This document shows, piece after piece, positions 6,130 to 12,279 of a stretch of 12,279 nt of DNA. Source of the stretch: JBBIRM01 sp037441765 (GTDB taxonomy: Bacteria > Desulfobacterota > BSN033 > UBA1163); the NCBI GenBank assembly GCA_037441765.1, contig JBBIRM010000080.1, positions 1 through 12,279 on the forward strand, written 5' to 3'. Positions within the stretch are counted from its first letter, which is position 1; the number at the start of each line of letters is the position of its first letter. The notes beneath the pieces were generated by a model that was given only the letters and a program-made list of their open reading frames with translations, was not told where the DNA came from and ran no database searches. The position numbers were made by a program, and so were the translations under genes.

Positions 6130-6906
6130 TTATTTCCCTTTCCATACCGGTTGACGTTTTTCCATAAAGGCCTGAATGCCCTCATGGGCATCCTCAGTAG
6201 TGGCAAGCCTTGTCATGATCTCGCTATTCAGAACAAATCTTTGCCGGAAAGGAAGATCGATCATTTGATAGTAAAAATTCTTTCCCAATTGGATAGAAAG
6301 AGGGCTCTTGGAGATTAGTTTCTTGGCAAAGGCAAAAGTTTCTTCTTCCAGCTTTTCTGCCGGCACGACTTTGTTCACCAGTCCCAACCGCTCTGCCTCT
6401 TTGGCATCGATCATGTCCCCACTTAAGAGCATCTCCAGGGTTTTTTTCTTTCCAAGGCCATAACTCATTGGGATGATCGGTCCTGTGCAGAGCAAACCCA
6501 CATTAATCGCCGTAGTTCCAAGTTTAGCGTCTTCCGCCATAATGGCAAAATCTGCAGCAGCAACCAGTCCTGCACCATTGGCGACGGCATACCCATGAAC
6601 CATAGCAATAACAGGTTTTCTCATCGAAGCAATCGTCAGGTGCATCTGATCCATTGGTGTGAGCCACCGATGATATTCCAAAGGCGATTTTCCCTGAAAC
6701 TCACTCACATCAATCCCCGTTGAGAAGACTTTACCTGCCCCTTTAATGATAACCACCCGCACCGCTTCATCCTCATCCAATTCGAGCAATGCCCTATTTA
6801 ACTCTTCTGCTAACTTTGTGTTAAATGTGTTAAACTTTTGTGGACGATTAAGTGTAAGAATGCCCATTTTATCCTTCTTCTCGACTAATATGGTCTCAAA
6901 AGACAT
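6130..6906 (-). CDS. Crotonase-fold (enoyl-CoA hydratase/isomerase family) protein without the usual catalytic Glu pair, 258 aa
   Basis: A complete crotonase-family protein with the acyl-CoA-binding fold. ILTLNRPQKFNTFN (16-29) and FSTGIDVSEF (61-70, the first oxyanion-hole segment) are followed by the second segment VHGYAVANGAGLVAAADFAI (103-122), then GLLCTGPIIPMS and the C-terminal helix FMEKRQPVWKGK. The two glutamates that add water in classical hydratases are absent. The residue in the Glu144 place (rat numbering) is Gly113 and that in the Glu164 place is Ala133. The INVGLLCTGP stretch resembles the ECHDC3-like branch. It is therefore probably not a simple enoyl-CoA hydratase; isomerase, hydrolase or decarboxylase-type chemistry, or a binding role, is possible. 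AAGGAGGT six bases before the ATG fixes the start. It is upstream of the thiolase on the same strand, which suggests a shared acyl-CoA pathway. Confidence 0.9.
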   Translation of the reverse strand: MSFETILVEKKDKMGILTLNRPQKFNTFNTKLAEELNRALLELDEDEAVRVVIIKGAGKVFSTGIDVSEFQGKSPLEYHRWLTPMDQMHLTIASMRKPVIAMVHGYAVANGAGLVAAADFAIMAEDAKLGTTAINVGLLCTGPIIPMSYGLGKKKTLEMLLSGDMIDAKEAERLGLVNKVVPAEKLEEETFAFAKKLISKSPLSIQLGKNFYYQMIDLPFRQRFVLNSEIMTRLATTEDAHEGIQAFMEKRQPVWKGK

Positions 6907-7023
6907 AGAAACCTCCTTTTTTATTAATTTTTATTGTTGAATAAACTCTCTTATCTTAAAGGTGTATATTGTGTCTAAAATTATATTCGACCTTTTATAA
7001 ACCATGATAAAAAATTCTTTTAT

Positions 7024-8046
7024 TTACCCTTTCCCAAAAGGACAAGTTGGAAAGTGGCATGAATCGCAATTCATACAAAATCCTCCATGCCCAAGAAGAG
7101 ATATTTCTTTCCGCGAAATAAATTCTCCAGCCAGGACTCTCGGGAAGACGATATCGAATAAAGTGGTTTTATTATAAAAAACACAGGCTGGAAGCCCAAG
7201 AATCGGTTTTTCACCTAACATCCCGTAAAGGAACATCGCCCCAGGAAGAACCGGAGTTCCATAAAAGATGATCTTTGCACCTGCTTTTTTAATTCCTGCC
7301 CTCGTTACATCATCCGGATCTACAGAGAGGCCTCCTGTAATTAATAGAATGTCAGTATTGGCTTTATAAAGTTCCAATAAAACCTCAGAGATCTTATCAA
7401 CGTTGTCAGGAACTATAATTTTTTTAACGACCCTGGAGCCAAAATAGGAGATCTTTTTACCTACATTATTGTCAAAACCATTTTGGACTCTTCCATAAAA
7501 GATTTCGTTTCCTGTGATGATGACTCCAATATTGAGTTTACGATAAGGAAGAACATCGATAATCGGCCCAAATTTTTTGCACCAGTTTTCAACTTTCTCA
7601 ATCTCCCTTTCTGATGCAGTCAAAGAAATAATGCGGGTTGCTCCTACAGCCATTCCTGGGGTGCAGGGAGTATGTCTGTGAATTGTTGAAAGAATAATAT
7701 TTTTCGAAAGGTTAACCCGGCGAAGCAGGGAAAGGTTCACCTGGAGTAGGCCTTTTATCTTTGAATAGAAGGTCACCTTTCCTTCGGAGGGACCGATTGC
7801 CTTAATGTTTTTCCCCGCAAAGGCTTTTCCCAATCGAATGGCTGCATCATCCTCATGGATGATACCTGGCTTTAATTCCATAACATAGACATGTTCCTTA
7901 CCAATCTTTAGGAATTCACCAATATCCTCTTTACTTATCTTATGACCCTTCTTAAATCGGGGCCCTTTATATTTTCCAGGTATAATCTGTGTGACATCAT
8001 GGCTAAGTATCCTTCCCACCGCCTTTTCTATTCTAATCTTTCTCAT
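7024..8046 (-). CDS. MoeA-like molybdopterin-binding-domain protein with C-terminal Cys cluster, 340 aa
   Basis: Contains the MoCF/MoeA-type molybdopterin-binding domain at about 173-305. Visible parts are IGVIITGNEIFYGRV (173-187), the Asp-Gly-Gly-type loop TDILLITGGLSVDPDDVTRA (231-250), and LPGAMFLYGMLGEKPILGLP. In MoeA this domain binds molybdopterin-AMP for molybdate insertion. The protein is shorter than MoeA (about 400 aa) and its first 170 residues differ from the MoeA domains. The C-terminus carries Cys324-x2-Cys327-x2-Cys330-x4-Cys335, which could bind zinc or a 4Fe-4S cluster. AGGAGAG seven bases before the ATG supports the start. It lies 19 bases after the metal ABC permease gene and so is probably in that operon. 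It could be a pterin-cofactor maturation factor, or a sensor using the fold for something else. Confidence 0.85.
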   Translation of the reverse strand: MRKIRIEKAVGRILSHDVTQIIPGKYKGPRFKKGHKISKEDIGEFLKIGKEHVYVMELKPGIIHEDDAAIRLGKAFAGKNIKAIGPSEGKVTFYSKIKGLLQVNLSLLRRVNLSKNIILSTIHRHTPCTPGMAVGATRIISLTASEREIEKVENWCKKFGPIIDVLPYRKLNIGVIITGNEIFYGRVQNGFDNNVGKKISYFGSRVVKKIIVPDNVDKISEVLLELYKANTDILLITGGLSVDPDDVTRAGIKKAGAKIIFYGTPVLPGAMFLYGMLGEKPILGLPACVFYNKTTLFDIVFPRVLAGEFISRKEISLLGHGGFCMNCDSCHFPTCPFGKG

Positions 8047-8065
8047 TTTTGTACTCTCCTAACAA

Positions 8066-8830
8066 TCATTTTTTCAAAACCATCGAAATCAAAAAAATCG
8101 CAGTACTTGCCAAAATGATTAAAGGACCTGCGGGAAACCCTGTAATTTTATAGATTAAAATCCCCACAAAAGAGGAAATAATTCCTATAACCATTGCCCC
8201 AAAGGAATATTGGGTTAAATTTCGACTCAAATTTTTTGAACTGGATGAAGGGATGGCAACTAAAGCAGCAGTAAGGAGGCCACCAACCATTTTTACTCCT
8301 AAGGAAACAATAATAGCAATTGACCCCAAGTAAATCAGATTATATTTCCTAATATTTACTTCCTCCGATTTTGCCAATTCTTCAGAAATATTGATTAAAA
8401 CAATTTTGGAATAAATTCTCTTAATCACAAAGAAAATGAAGAAAGTTAATATGATTGAAACAATTGATTCTTCAAGATTCACTTTTGTAATATCCCCTAC
8501 TAATGCTGTCTCTGCTTGTTTTATAGGTAAAAGTAAAAAAGCAATGGCTACTCCTGAGGCGAAAACAATAGCAGTTAGGGCCTCCATGGGCAACTTTGTT
8601 CTCATTTCAAAGAGCCAAATTAAAATGATTCCCAAAATTACAAAAGGAAATGCACCCAAAGATACATCGAAATCATACATCATAGCCAGAGCGATTCCTG
8701 GCAAAGTCAAATGCCCAAGAGGCCCAGCCACCAGAGCCATTCTTCTACCTAACATCAGTGATCCCAAATATCCTGCTACACCTCCGATAGAAATTCCAAC
8801 GATCAAACTTAATAAAAACTGAATATCCAT
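8066..8830 (-). CDS. ABC-3 family metal transporter permease (ZnuB/MntC-type), 254 aa
   Basis: The inner-membrane channel subunit of a zinc/manganese/iron ABC importer. It is hydrophobic throughout, with about seven or more membrane segments. The family motif around GPLGHLTLPGIALAM (36-50, like the DALSHA-LPGIAL segment of ZnuB), the loop PMEALTAIVFASGVAIAFLLL, and the C-terminal GGLLTAALVAIPSSSSKNLSRN are visible. The length is slightly short for the family. GAGAG precedes the ATG. It starts 15 bases after the ATPase gene, and the MoeA-like gene follows. No periplasmic metal-binding protein (ZnuA/MntA type) is in the window, so the metal cannot be told from sequence; zinc, manganese or iron all fit. 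Partnership with the ATPase is near certain. Confidence 0.92.
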   Translation of the reverse strand: MDIQFLLSLIVGISIGGVAGYLGSLMLGRRMALVAGPLGHLTLPGIALAMMYDFDVSLGAFPFVILGIILIWLFEMRTKLPMEALTAIVFASGVAIAFLLLPIKQAETALVGDITKVNLEESIVSIILTFFIFFVIKRIYSKIVLINISEELAKSEEVNIRKYNLIYLGSIAIIVSLGVKMVGGLLTAALVAIPSSSSKNLSRNLTQYSFGAMVIGIISSFVGILIYKITGFPAGPLIILASTAIFLISMVLKK

Positions 8831-8845
8831 ATAGTCTCTCTCAAT

Positions 8846-9535
8846 TTAATGGGTATGTTTATAATATCTGACTTCACCTCCATAAAGCATTTGTAGACTT
8901 TTGGGAGTCAAAACTTCCTCAGGCGAGCCATAACATATTGGTAGTCTGTTTAAACAAATTACACTCTTTGAAAATTTATAGACCACACTTAAATCATGGG
9001 TGACAAGCAGAATCGTTAGATCTCTTTCTTCTTTTAATCTTGATAAAAAGATGTAAATGGTCTCTTCTGCACTAATGTCTACTCCAGTAGTTGGCTCATC
9101 GAAAAGGAGAACATGGGGATTCCCCAACAACCCCCATGCGATTAATACTCTTTGAAATTGTCCTGATGATAGATCGCCTATTCTTTTCCGTGAAAAATCT
9201 TCTTTAAACCCCATTGAGTTTAAGATAGCCTCTATCTCTTTTTCAGGAACCCCTTTTAAATTAAAGAAGTCTTTGATGCTTAAAGGGATATCTTTGATAA
9301 AAGGTAGCCTCTGTGGAACGAATCCGATTTTTATTCCTTTTGCCCATTCAATTTCTCCTTCATATGGGATTAATCCAAGAAGGGTTTTCAGAAGAACCGT
9401 TTTACCTGCTCCATTTGGGCCTAAAATGGTGAGGACGTCCCCTCTTTTTACCTCAAAGGAGAGATTCTCAATTATACTCTGATTATCTAAAATGACATTT
9501 AAATTTCTGACCTTTAAAATAATTCCTTTTTCCAT
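8846..9535 (-). CDS. ABC transporter ATPase, ZnuC/MntB-type metal importer, 229 aa
   Basis: The ATP-hydrolysing subunit of the metal importer. All elements are present: Walker A GPNGAGKT (39-46), Q-loop Gln75 (FVPQR), signature LSSGQFQR (122-129), Walker B VLLFDEPTTGVD (142-153) and switch His180 (LLVTHDLS). The C-terminus ends YYKHTH, as in ZnuC-like proteins whose tails are His-rich. I chose the ATG at 9535, with GGGAGG three bases upstream, over an ATG 39 bases earlier that would overlap the preceding gene and add a tail unlike the family. The length is normal for this class. It lies 19 bases after the 98-aa gene and 15 before the permease, so these form one operon. Confidence 0.93.
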   Translation of the reverse strand: MEKGIILKVRNLNVILDNQSIIENLSFEVKRGDVLTILGPNGAGKTVLLKTLLGLIPYEGEIEWAKGIKIGFVPQRLPFIKDIPLSIKDFFNLKGVPEKEIEAILNSMGFKEDFSRKRIGDLSSGQFQRVLIAWGLLGNPHVLLFDEPTTGVDISAEETIYIFLSRLKEERDLTILLVTHDLSVVYKFSKSVICLNRLPICYGSPEEVLTPKSLQMLYGGEVRYYKHTH

Positions 9536-9554
9536 ATACCTCCCTCTATTGAAA

Positions 9555-9851
9555 TCAAACATCCATGGATACAAGATCGGTTAAGTCTTTCTCCCTTAAA
9601 AGGCTCCTTTTCCATTTTTCAAGGGATGGAATGATGTAGGGCAAAAGCCTCATTGAATAATATGGAGGGAGGAGGGGCAAACCTACGAGGTCTCCAAAGA
9701 CTACGAGCATAAAAAGTTGGTCTAAATTGCCCCTCTCTTTTCTCAATTCAAGATCCATCTCATGGGCGGTCATCCCGTAAAGGACCTCCCTTAGAGTTTT
9801 GGAAATTGAATTTAATTTCCTGGTCAGGAGGTAAAGGTGTGTCTTTACCAT
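9555..9851 (-). CDS. Small hypothetical protein with hydrophobic middle, 98 aa
   Basis: I do not recognise a family. The N-terminal half is basic and helical (KTHLYLLTRKLNSISKTL), then charged (EMDLELRKERG). A hydrophobic segment follows at 46-62 (LFMLVVFGDLVGLPLLP), then a second weaker one near 67-76, and a charged C-terminus. It may associate with the inner membrane. A GTG directly precedes the ATG at 9851; I take the ATG because AGGT lies seven bases before it. The gene leads the metal ABC transporter operon (19 bases before the ATPase) and follows feoB, so an accessory or regulatory role in metal uptake is likely but unproven. Confidence 0.7.
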   Translation of the reverse strand: MVKTHLYLLTRKLNSISKTLREVLYGMTAHEMDLELRKERGNLDQLFMLVVFGDLVGLPLLPPYYSMRLLPYIIPSLEKWKRSLLREKDLTDLVSMDV

Positions 9852-9888
9852 CACACTACCTATAAAATTACCCTTTAACCTCTTTTTA

Positions 9889-9912
9889 CCCCATAATAAT
9901 GTGGGAATGGGG
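9889..9912 (-). repeat. Short inverted repeat ahead of the ABC transporter operon
   Basis: CCCCAT (9889-9894) and ATGGGG (9907-9912) are complementary across 12 bases, in the gap between feoB and the 98-aa gene. It could be a leader hairpin or an operator for the downstream operon. It has no T-run. With only six pairs and runs of G/C the chance of coincidence is real. Confidence 0.2.
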
Positions 9913-9978
9913 GGTTACTAATTCTCATGGTTTGAGGGCGATGAACCTGTTATGAAACATTTCTTAAAATGGAATCTA

Positions 9979-10009
9979 AATTCCCCCCATGCTTTTTCAG
10001 AGGGGAATT
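9979..10009 (-). terminator. Hairpin just after feoB
   Basis: AATTCCCC (9979-9986) and GGGGAATT (10002-10009) are perfect 8-bp complements around a 15-base loop. The hairpin lies 10 bases beyond the feoB stop codon (10019-10021). On the minus strand it is followed by TAGATTCCATTTT, without a clean T-run. It may limit read-through from feoAB into the ABC transporter operon, or be a leader element. Confidence 0.4.
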
Positions 10010-10018
10010 GATAATTAA

Positions 10019-11935
10019 TTACCTTAAAGGGAAAATGCCAAGGAATAAACGTGTCATAAGACCCAAAATAATGGCCACAGAAAGAGTAAAAAGGATTGCC
10101 AGAAATGCCCCCTTTTTGCCAATCTCTCTCCAAAGCGAAGCAATGGTTGCAAGACAAGGAAGGTAAAAAGTAACAAAAATGGTAAAAACAAAGACCTGAG
10201 TTTTTGTCATTATCGTAAGGATCTGGGATGTACCCAACGCCTGGGTTAACATGATCATAGAAAGTTCTTTTCTCATTACTCCAAAAATAAGGGTTGTACC
10301 GACAGAAAATGGGAGGTCAAGAAGCTGTGTTAGAGGAGATAAAAACCAGTTGATATATTTCTCAAGACCTCCATATTCTAACAATGCTAATAGGGCACTT
10401 CCGACAATAAGAATGGGCCATGCTATCACAATAAATTCTCTTATCCGATACCAGGATTTTTTTAATGTATTTTGGAGAGGAGGCAACTGATAAGCTGGTA
10501 TCTCCAAAATCAGCCCAAGACTCCCGGGTTCTGGATATATAGAAGATAGAATTTTCCCTGAAACAGCCACAACAAGGAGATTAAGAGCAAATATCACCAG
10601 GGCAGAATTAGGGCTGATAAAAAAGGCAACCAGACCAAAGATGATCGTGATTCGAGCAGAACACGGAATCATCGTAGAAAGAATAGAGACAATAAATCTA
10701 TGCTGAGAAAATTCAAGAATTCGAGTGGCCATCACAGCAGGAACGCTACACCCGTATCCGAGGATAAAAGGAATGACCGATTTGCCATGAAGACCGATCC
10801 GATGCATGAAGACATCCATCAGAAAGGCCACCCTGGGTAGATATCCAATGTCTTCAAGGATGGAGAGACCAATCAGAAATGGAACGAGGTAGGGAAGAAC
10901 GATGGCGATTCCTCCTGCAATTCCTTGAAGGATTCCCTTTGAGAGAAAGAGAAACAAACTTTCTTTTACCACAAAACTCTCTAGTCCTTCTATCCATCGG
11001 TCAAAGAACTTCATTATGGGTTCTTCTATATAACCTCCAATACCGAAAATGAAATTGAAAAAACCATAAAAAACCAATGCCAGAATTACATACCCAAAGA
11101 ATTTGTGCATTACCACCTGATCGATGGTCGTACGAATGTCCCTTTTAGGAGGGTGAATAATTGTTGCGATTTGTTCAAAAATGTTCATGGCGAGAGCATG
11201 ACGCTCAGAAGAAATTACTTGATCAGAAGGAACACCATGGACCTGTTCCAATTTCTCTTGAAAGAACCTAATCTGTTTAAAAGAATCCTTGACTTCCCTG
11301 ATGAAAATGGGATCATTTTCAAGGAGTCGGACGGCGAGAAAACGAGATGGGACCTTTTCTCGAATCTTTTGATGATCCGAGATTACGACCAGTTGATCTA
11401 TAATTTCTTCGATGTCTTTACTGAATTTCAGGTTTTTACCTACTCTCTTTTCTTCAAAAACCTCAATCGCCCTATTAAATAACTCCTTCAGCCCCTTTCC
11501 TGTTTTAGCAATCGTTGGGATCACAGGGATTTCGAGAATCTCCGAAAGTTTTTTTTCATCGATCTGAATTCCCTTTCTTCTAGCCTCATCCATCATGTTC
11601 AAGCAAAGAACCATTGGAACTTCAAGTTCAAGAAGTTGAAGCGTCAGCTCCAAACTTCGACCTAAAAGTGAAGCATCAACGACATTAATAATCCCATCAA
11701 CCTCTCCAGAGAGGAGATGATTTCGAGCCTCCAACTCAGCATGATCTCCAGAGGTTATAGAGTATGTGCCCGGAAGATCAATACAGTTGCATGTATGCCC
11801 ATTTATATGGATGTTGGTTTCTGTATATTTTACGGTGGTTCCAGGAAAGTTAGAAGTGATGGCCCGATATCCTGCAATATGATTGAAAATAGTACTTTTC
11901 CCACAATTTGGCTGGCCTGCCAGGGCAATTCTCAT
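10019..11935 (-). CDS. feoB: FeoB ferrous-iron transporter, 638 aa
   Basis: The inner-membrane Fe2+ transporter with an N-terminal G domain. G1 is GQPNCGKS (7-14), G2 is around PGTT (31-34), G3 is DLPG (53-56) and G4 is NMMD (113-116). A helical spacer follows (about 170-270), then the membrane domain from about 280. Gate 1 is GYGCSVPAVMATR (393-405), followed by PCSAR (424-428), and gate 2 is PCLAT (593-597), all typical FeoB gate motifs. The first G1 residues read GQP, a common variant of GNP. At 638 residues it is shorter than the E. coli protein (773) and lacks a long C-terminal cytosolic tail. Its ATG overlaps the feoA stop by four bases (ATGA), so translation is coupled. Confidence 0.97.
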   Translation of the reverse strand: MRIALAGQPNCGKSTIFNHIAGYRAITSNFPGTTVKYTETNIHINGHTCNCIDLPGTYSITSGDHAELEARNHLLSGEVDGIINVVDASLLGRSLELTLQLLELEVPMVLCLNMMDEARRKGIQIDEKKLSEILEIPVIPTIAKTGKGLKELFNRAIEVFEEKRVGKNLKFSKDIEEIIDQLVVISDHQKIREKVPSRFLAVRLLENDPIFIREVKDSFKQIRFFQEKLEQVHGVPSDQVISSERHALAMNIFEQIATIIHPPKRDIRTTIDQVVMHKFFGYVILALVFYGFFNFIFGIGGYIEEPIMKFFDRWIEGLESFVVKESLFLFLSKGILQGIAGGIAIVLPYLVPFLIGLSILEDIGYLPRVAFLMDVFMHRIGLHGKSVIPFILGYGCSVPAVMATRILEFSQHRFIVSILSTMIPCSARITIIFGLVAFFISPNSALVIFALNLLVVAVSGKILSSIYPEPGSLGLILEIPAYQLPPLQNTLKKSWYRIREFIVIAWPILIVGSALLALLEYGGLEKYINWFLSPLTQLLDLPFSVGTTLIFGVMRKELSMIMLTQALGTSQILTIMTKTQVFVFTIFVTFYLPCLATIASLWREIGKKGAFLAILFTLSVAIILGLMTRLFLGIFPLR

Positions 11936-12162
11936 TCAATCTCCTCTACAACGATCCGAGAGGCAATCCCCCTACCAAGGGCCACCTGGCTTCCATGAAC
12001 TTCGATCAAGATTGGACCTCGAAGGACCCCAAACCTTAAGATTGTAATGATATCGCCTGGGTGGATACCCATTTGACCGAGACGCTGTCTTATCCCTTGT
12101 CCTCCCAGTATATCAATTACCTTCGCTTTTTTATTTTCAAAAATCTTATCCAGAGAGGTCAT
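11932..12162 (-). CDS. feoA: FeoA iron-transport accessory protein (SH3-like), 76 aa
   Basis: A small SH3-like cytoplasmic protein that supports FeoB. KAKVIDILGGQGIRQRLGQMGIHPGDIITILRFG (13-46) is the typical FeoA core, followed by GPILIEVHGSQVALGRGIASRIVV. The length is normal. The ATG at 12162 has AAAGG about a dozen bases upstream, a longer gap than usual. The stop overlaps the feoB start. No DtxR- or Fur-type regulator or clear operator is visible in the window. Confidence 0.96.
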   Translation of the reverse strand: MTSLDKIFENKKAKVIDILGGQGIRQRLGQMGIHPGDIITILRFGVLRGPILIEVHGSQVALGRGIASRIVVEEIE

Positions 12163-12279
12163 GCTTAACTCTTACCTTTAAGTTAGGAGCTCCGTCCATA
12201 CGGTGGAGAGCCACCAGCCAACCATTTTCATCAACAATGGCAATGCTGCAAAACATCCCTTTCTTTTTAGCTATATTTA
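12146..12279 (-). CDS. C-terminal end of a GlcG/HbpS (DUF336) family protein, partial
   Basis: A frame open at the right edge encodes MFCSIAIVDENGWLVALHRMDGAPN, the typical core of GlcG/HbpS proteins (siAvvDa-G-lva-RMDGA), a family that includes heme-binding members. It then ends after LKVRVKHDLSG with TAA at 12146-12148. The family normally continues for several dozen residues past RMDGA, so this copy looks cut short at its C-terminus, or is a remnant. Its last 17 bases overlap the feoA start. Its N-terminus lies outside the window, so its full state cannot be judged. Confidence 0.65.
   Translation of the reverse strand, partial: NIAKKKGMFCSIAIVDENGWLVALHRMDGAPNLKVRVKHDLSG

Noticed and set aside
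6907..7023. Promoter with TATAAT upstream of the crotonase gene
   Set aside because: A TATAAT is present on the minus strand in AT-rich DNA, but no acceptable -35 box lies at normal spacing, so it was not listed.
8436..8822. Plus-strand 128-aa frame
   Set aside because: Mirror of the permease gene; its open state comes from hydrophobic codons on the other strand.
9918..10157. Minus-strand 79-aa frame running out of the feoB end
   Set aside because: It largely overlaps the last 46 codons of feoB in another frame, and its composition (many Phe, Cys and His) is unlike its neighbours.
11105..11482. Plus-strand 125-aa frame
   Set aside because: Antisense to the feoB G-domain/spacer with no recognisable domain.

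Overview
The window is a bacterial, AT-leaning, gene-dense stretch in which every well-supported gene lies on the minus strand, so transcription runs from the right edge to the left. The content points to an anaerobe: ferrous-iron uptake (FeoAB), a 2[4Fe-4S] ferredoxin, a 4-hydroxybutyryl-CoA-dehydratase-like Fe-S/flavoenzyme, a C_GCAxxG_C_C protein, a thiolase with a DUF35 Zn-ribbon partner, and a molybdopterin-binding-domain protein. Together these fit a Desulfobacterota-like sulfate reducer or syntroph, but no phylogenetic marker is present and this placement is inference.

Right block (about 7.0-12.28 kb), metals. In transcription order it holds the cut-off tail of a GlcG/HbpS (DUF336) protein, feoA and feoB (ATGA overlap), a 164-nt gap with two small inverted repeats, a 98-aa unknown protein, a ZnuC/MntB-type ATPase, an ABC-3 (ZnuB-type) permease, and a MoeA-like protein with a C-terminal four-cysteine cluster. 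No metal-binding periplasmic protein is present for the ABC transporter.

Middle block (about 4.4-6.9 kb), acyl-CoA chemistry. It holds a crotonase-fold protein lacking both usual catalytic glutamates, then a thiolase and its DUF35 partner. The thiolase frame is full length (387 codons) except for one in-frame TGA at codon 87. That is close to where classical thiolases carry the nucleophilic cysteine, and a perfect 7-bp hairpin with a G near the 5' side of its loop follows 23 nt upstream of the loop. This is a candidate selenocysteine codon, with nonsense mutation, sequencing error or compensating frameshifts as the alternatives. It is the most notable signal in the window.

Left block (about 0.1-4.1 kb), redox and iron. 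In transcription order it holds a small four-cysteine unknown protein, the AbfD-like dehydratase with altered active-site motifs, an 8-Fe ferredoxin (57 aa), a C_GCAxxG_C_C protein, an encapsulated-ferritin-like protein with no encapsulin nearby, and a 272-aa unknown protein whose ribosome binding site sits in a perfect 10-bp inverted repeat. The close spacing of the first four suggests one operon in which the ferredoxin and Cys-rich protein serve the dehydratase. At the far left edge a plus-strand frame ends (possible C-terminus of a convergent gene).

No tRNA, rRNA, insertion sequence or CRISPR array was seen. No intergenic stretch reaches 300 bases; the longest is 4121-4393.
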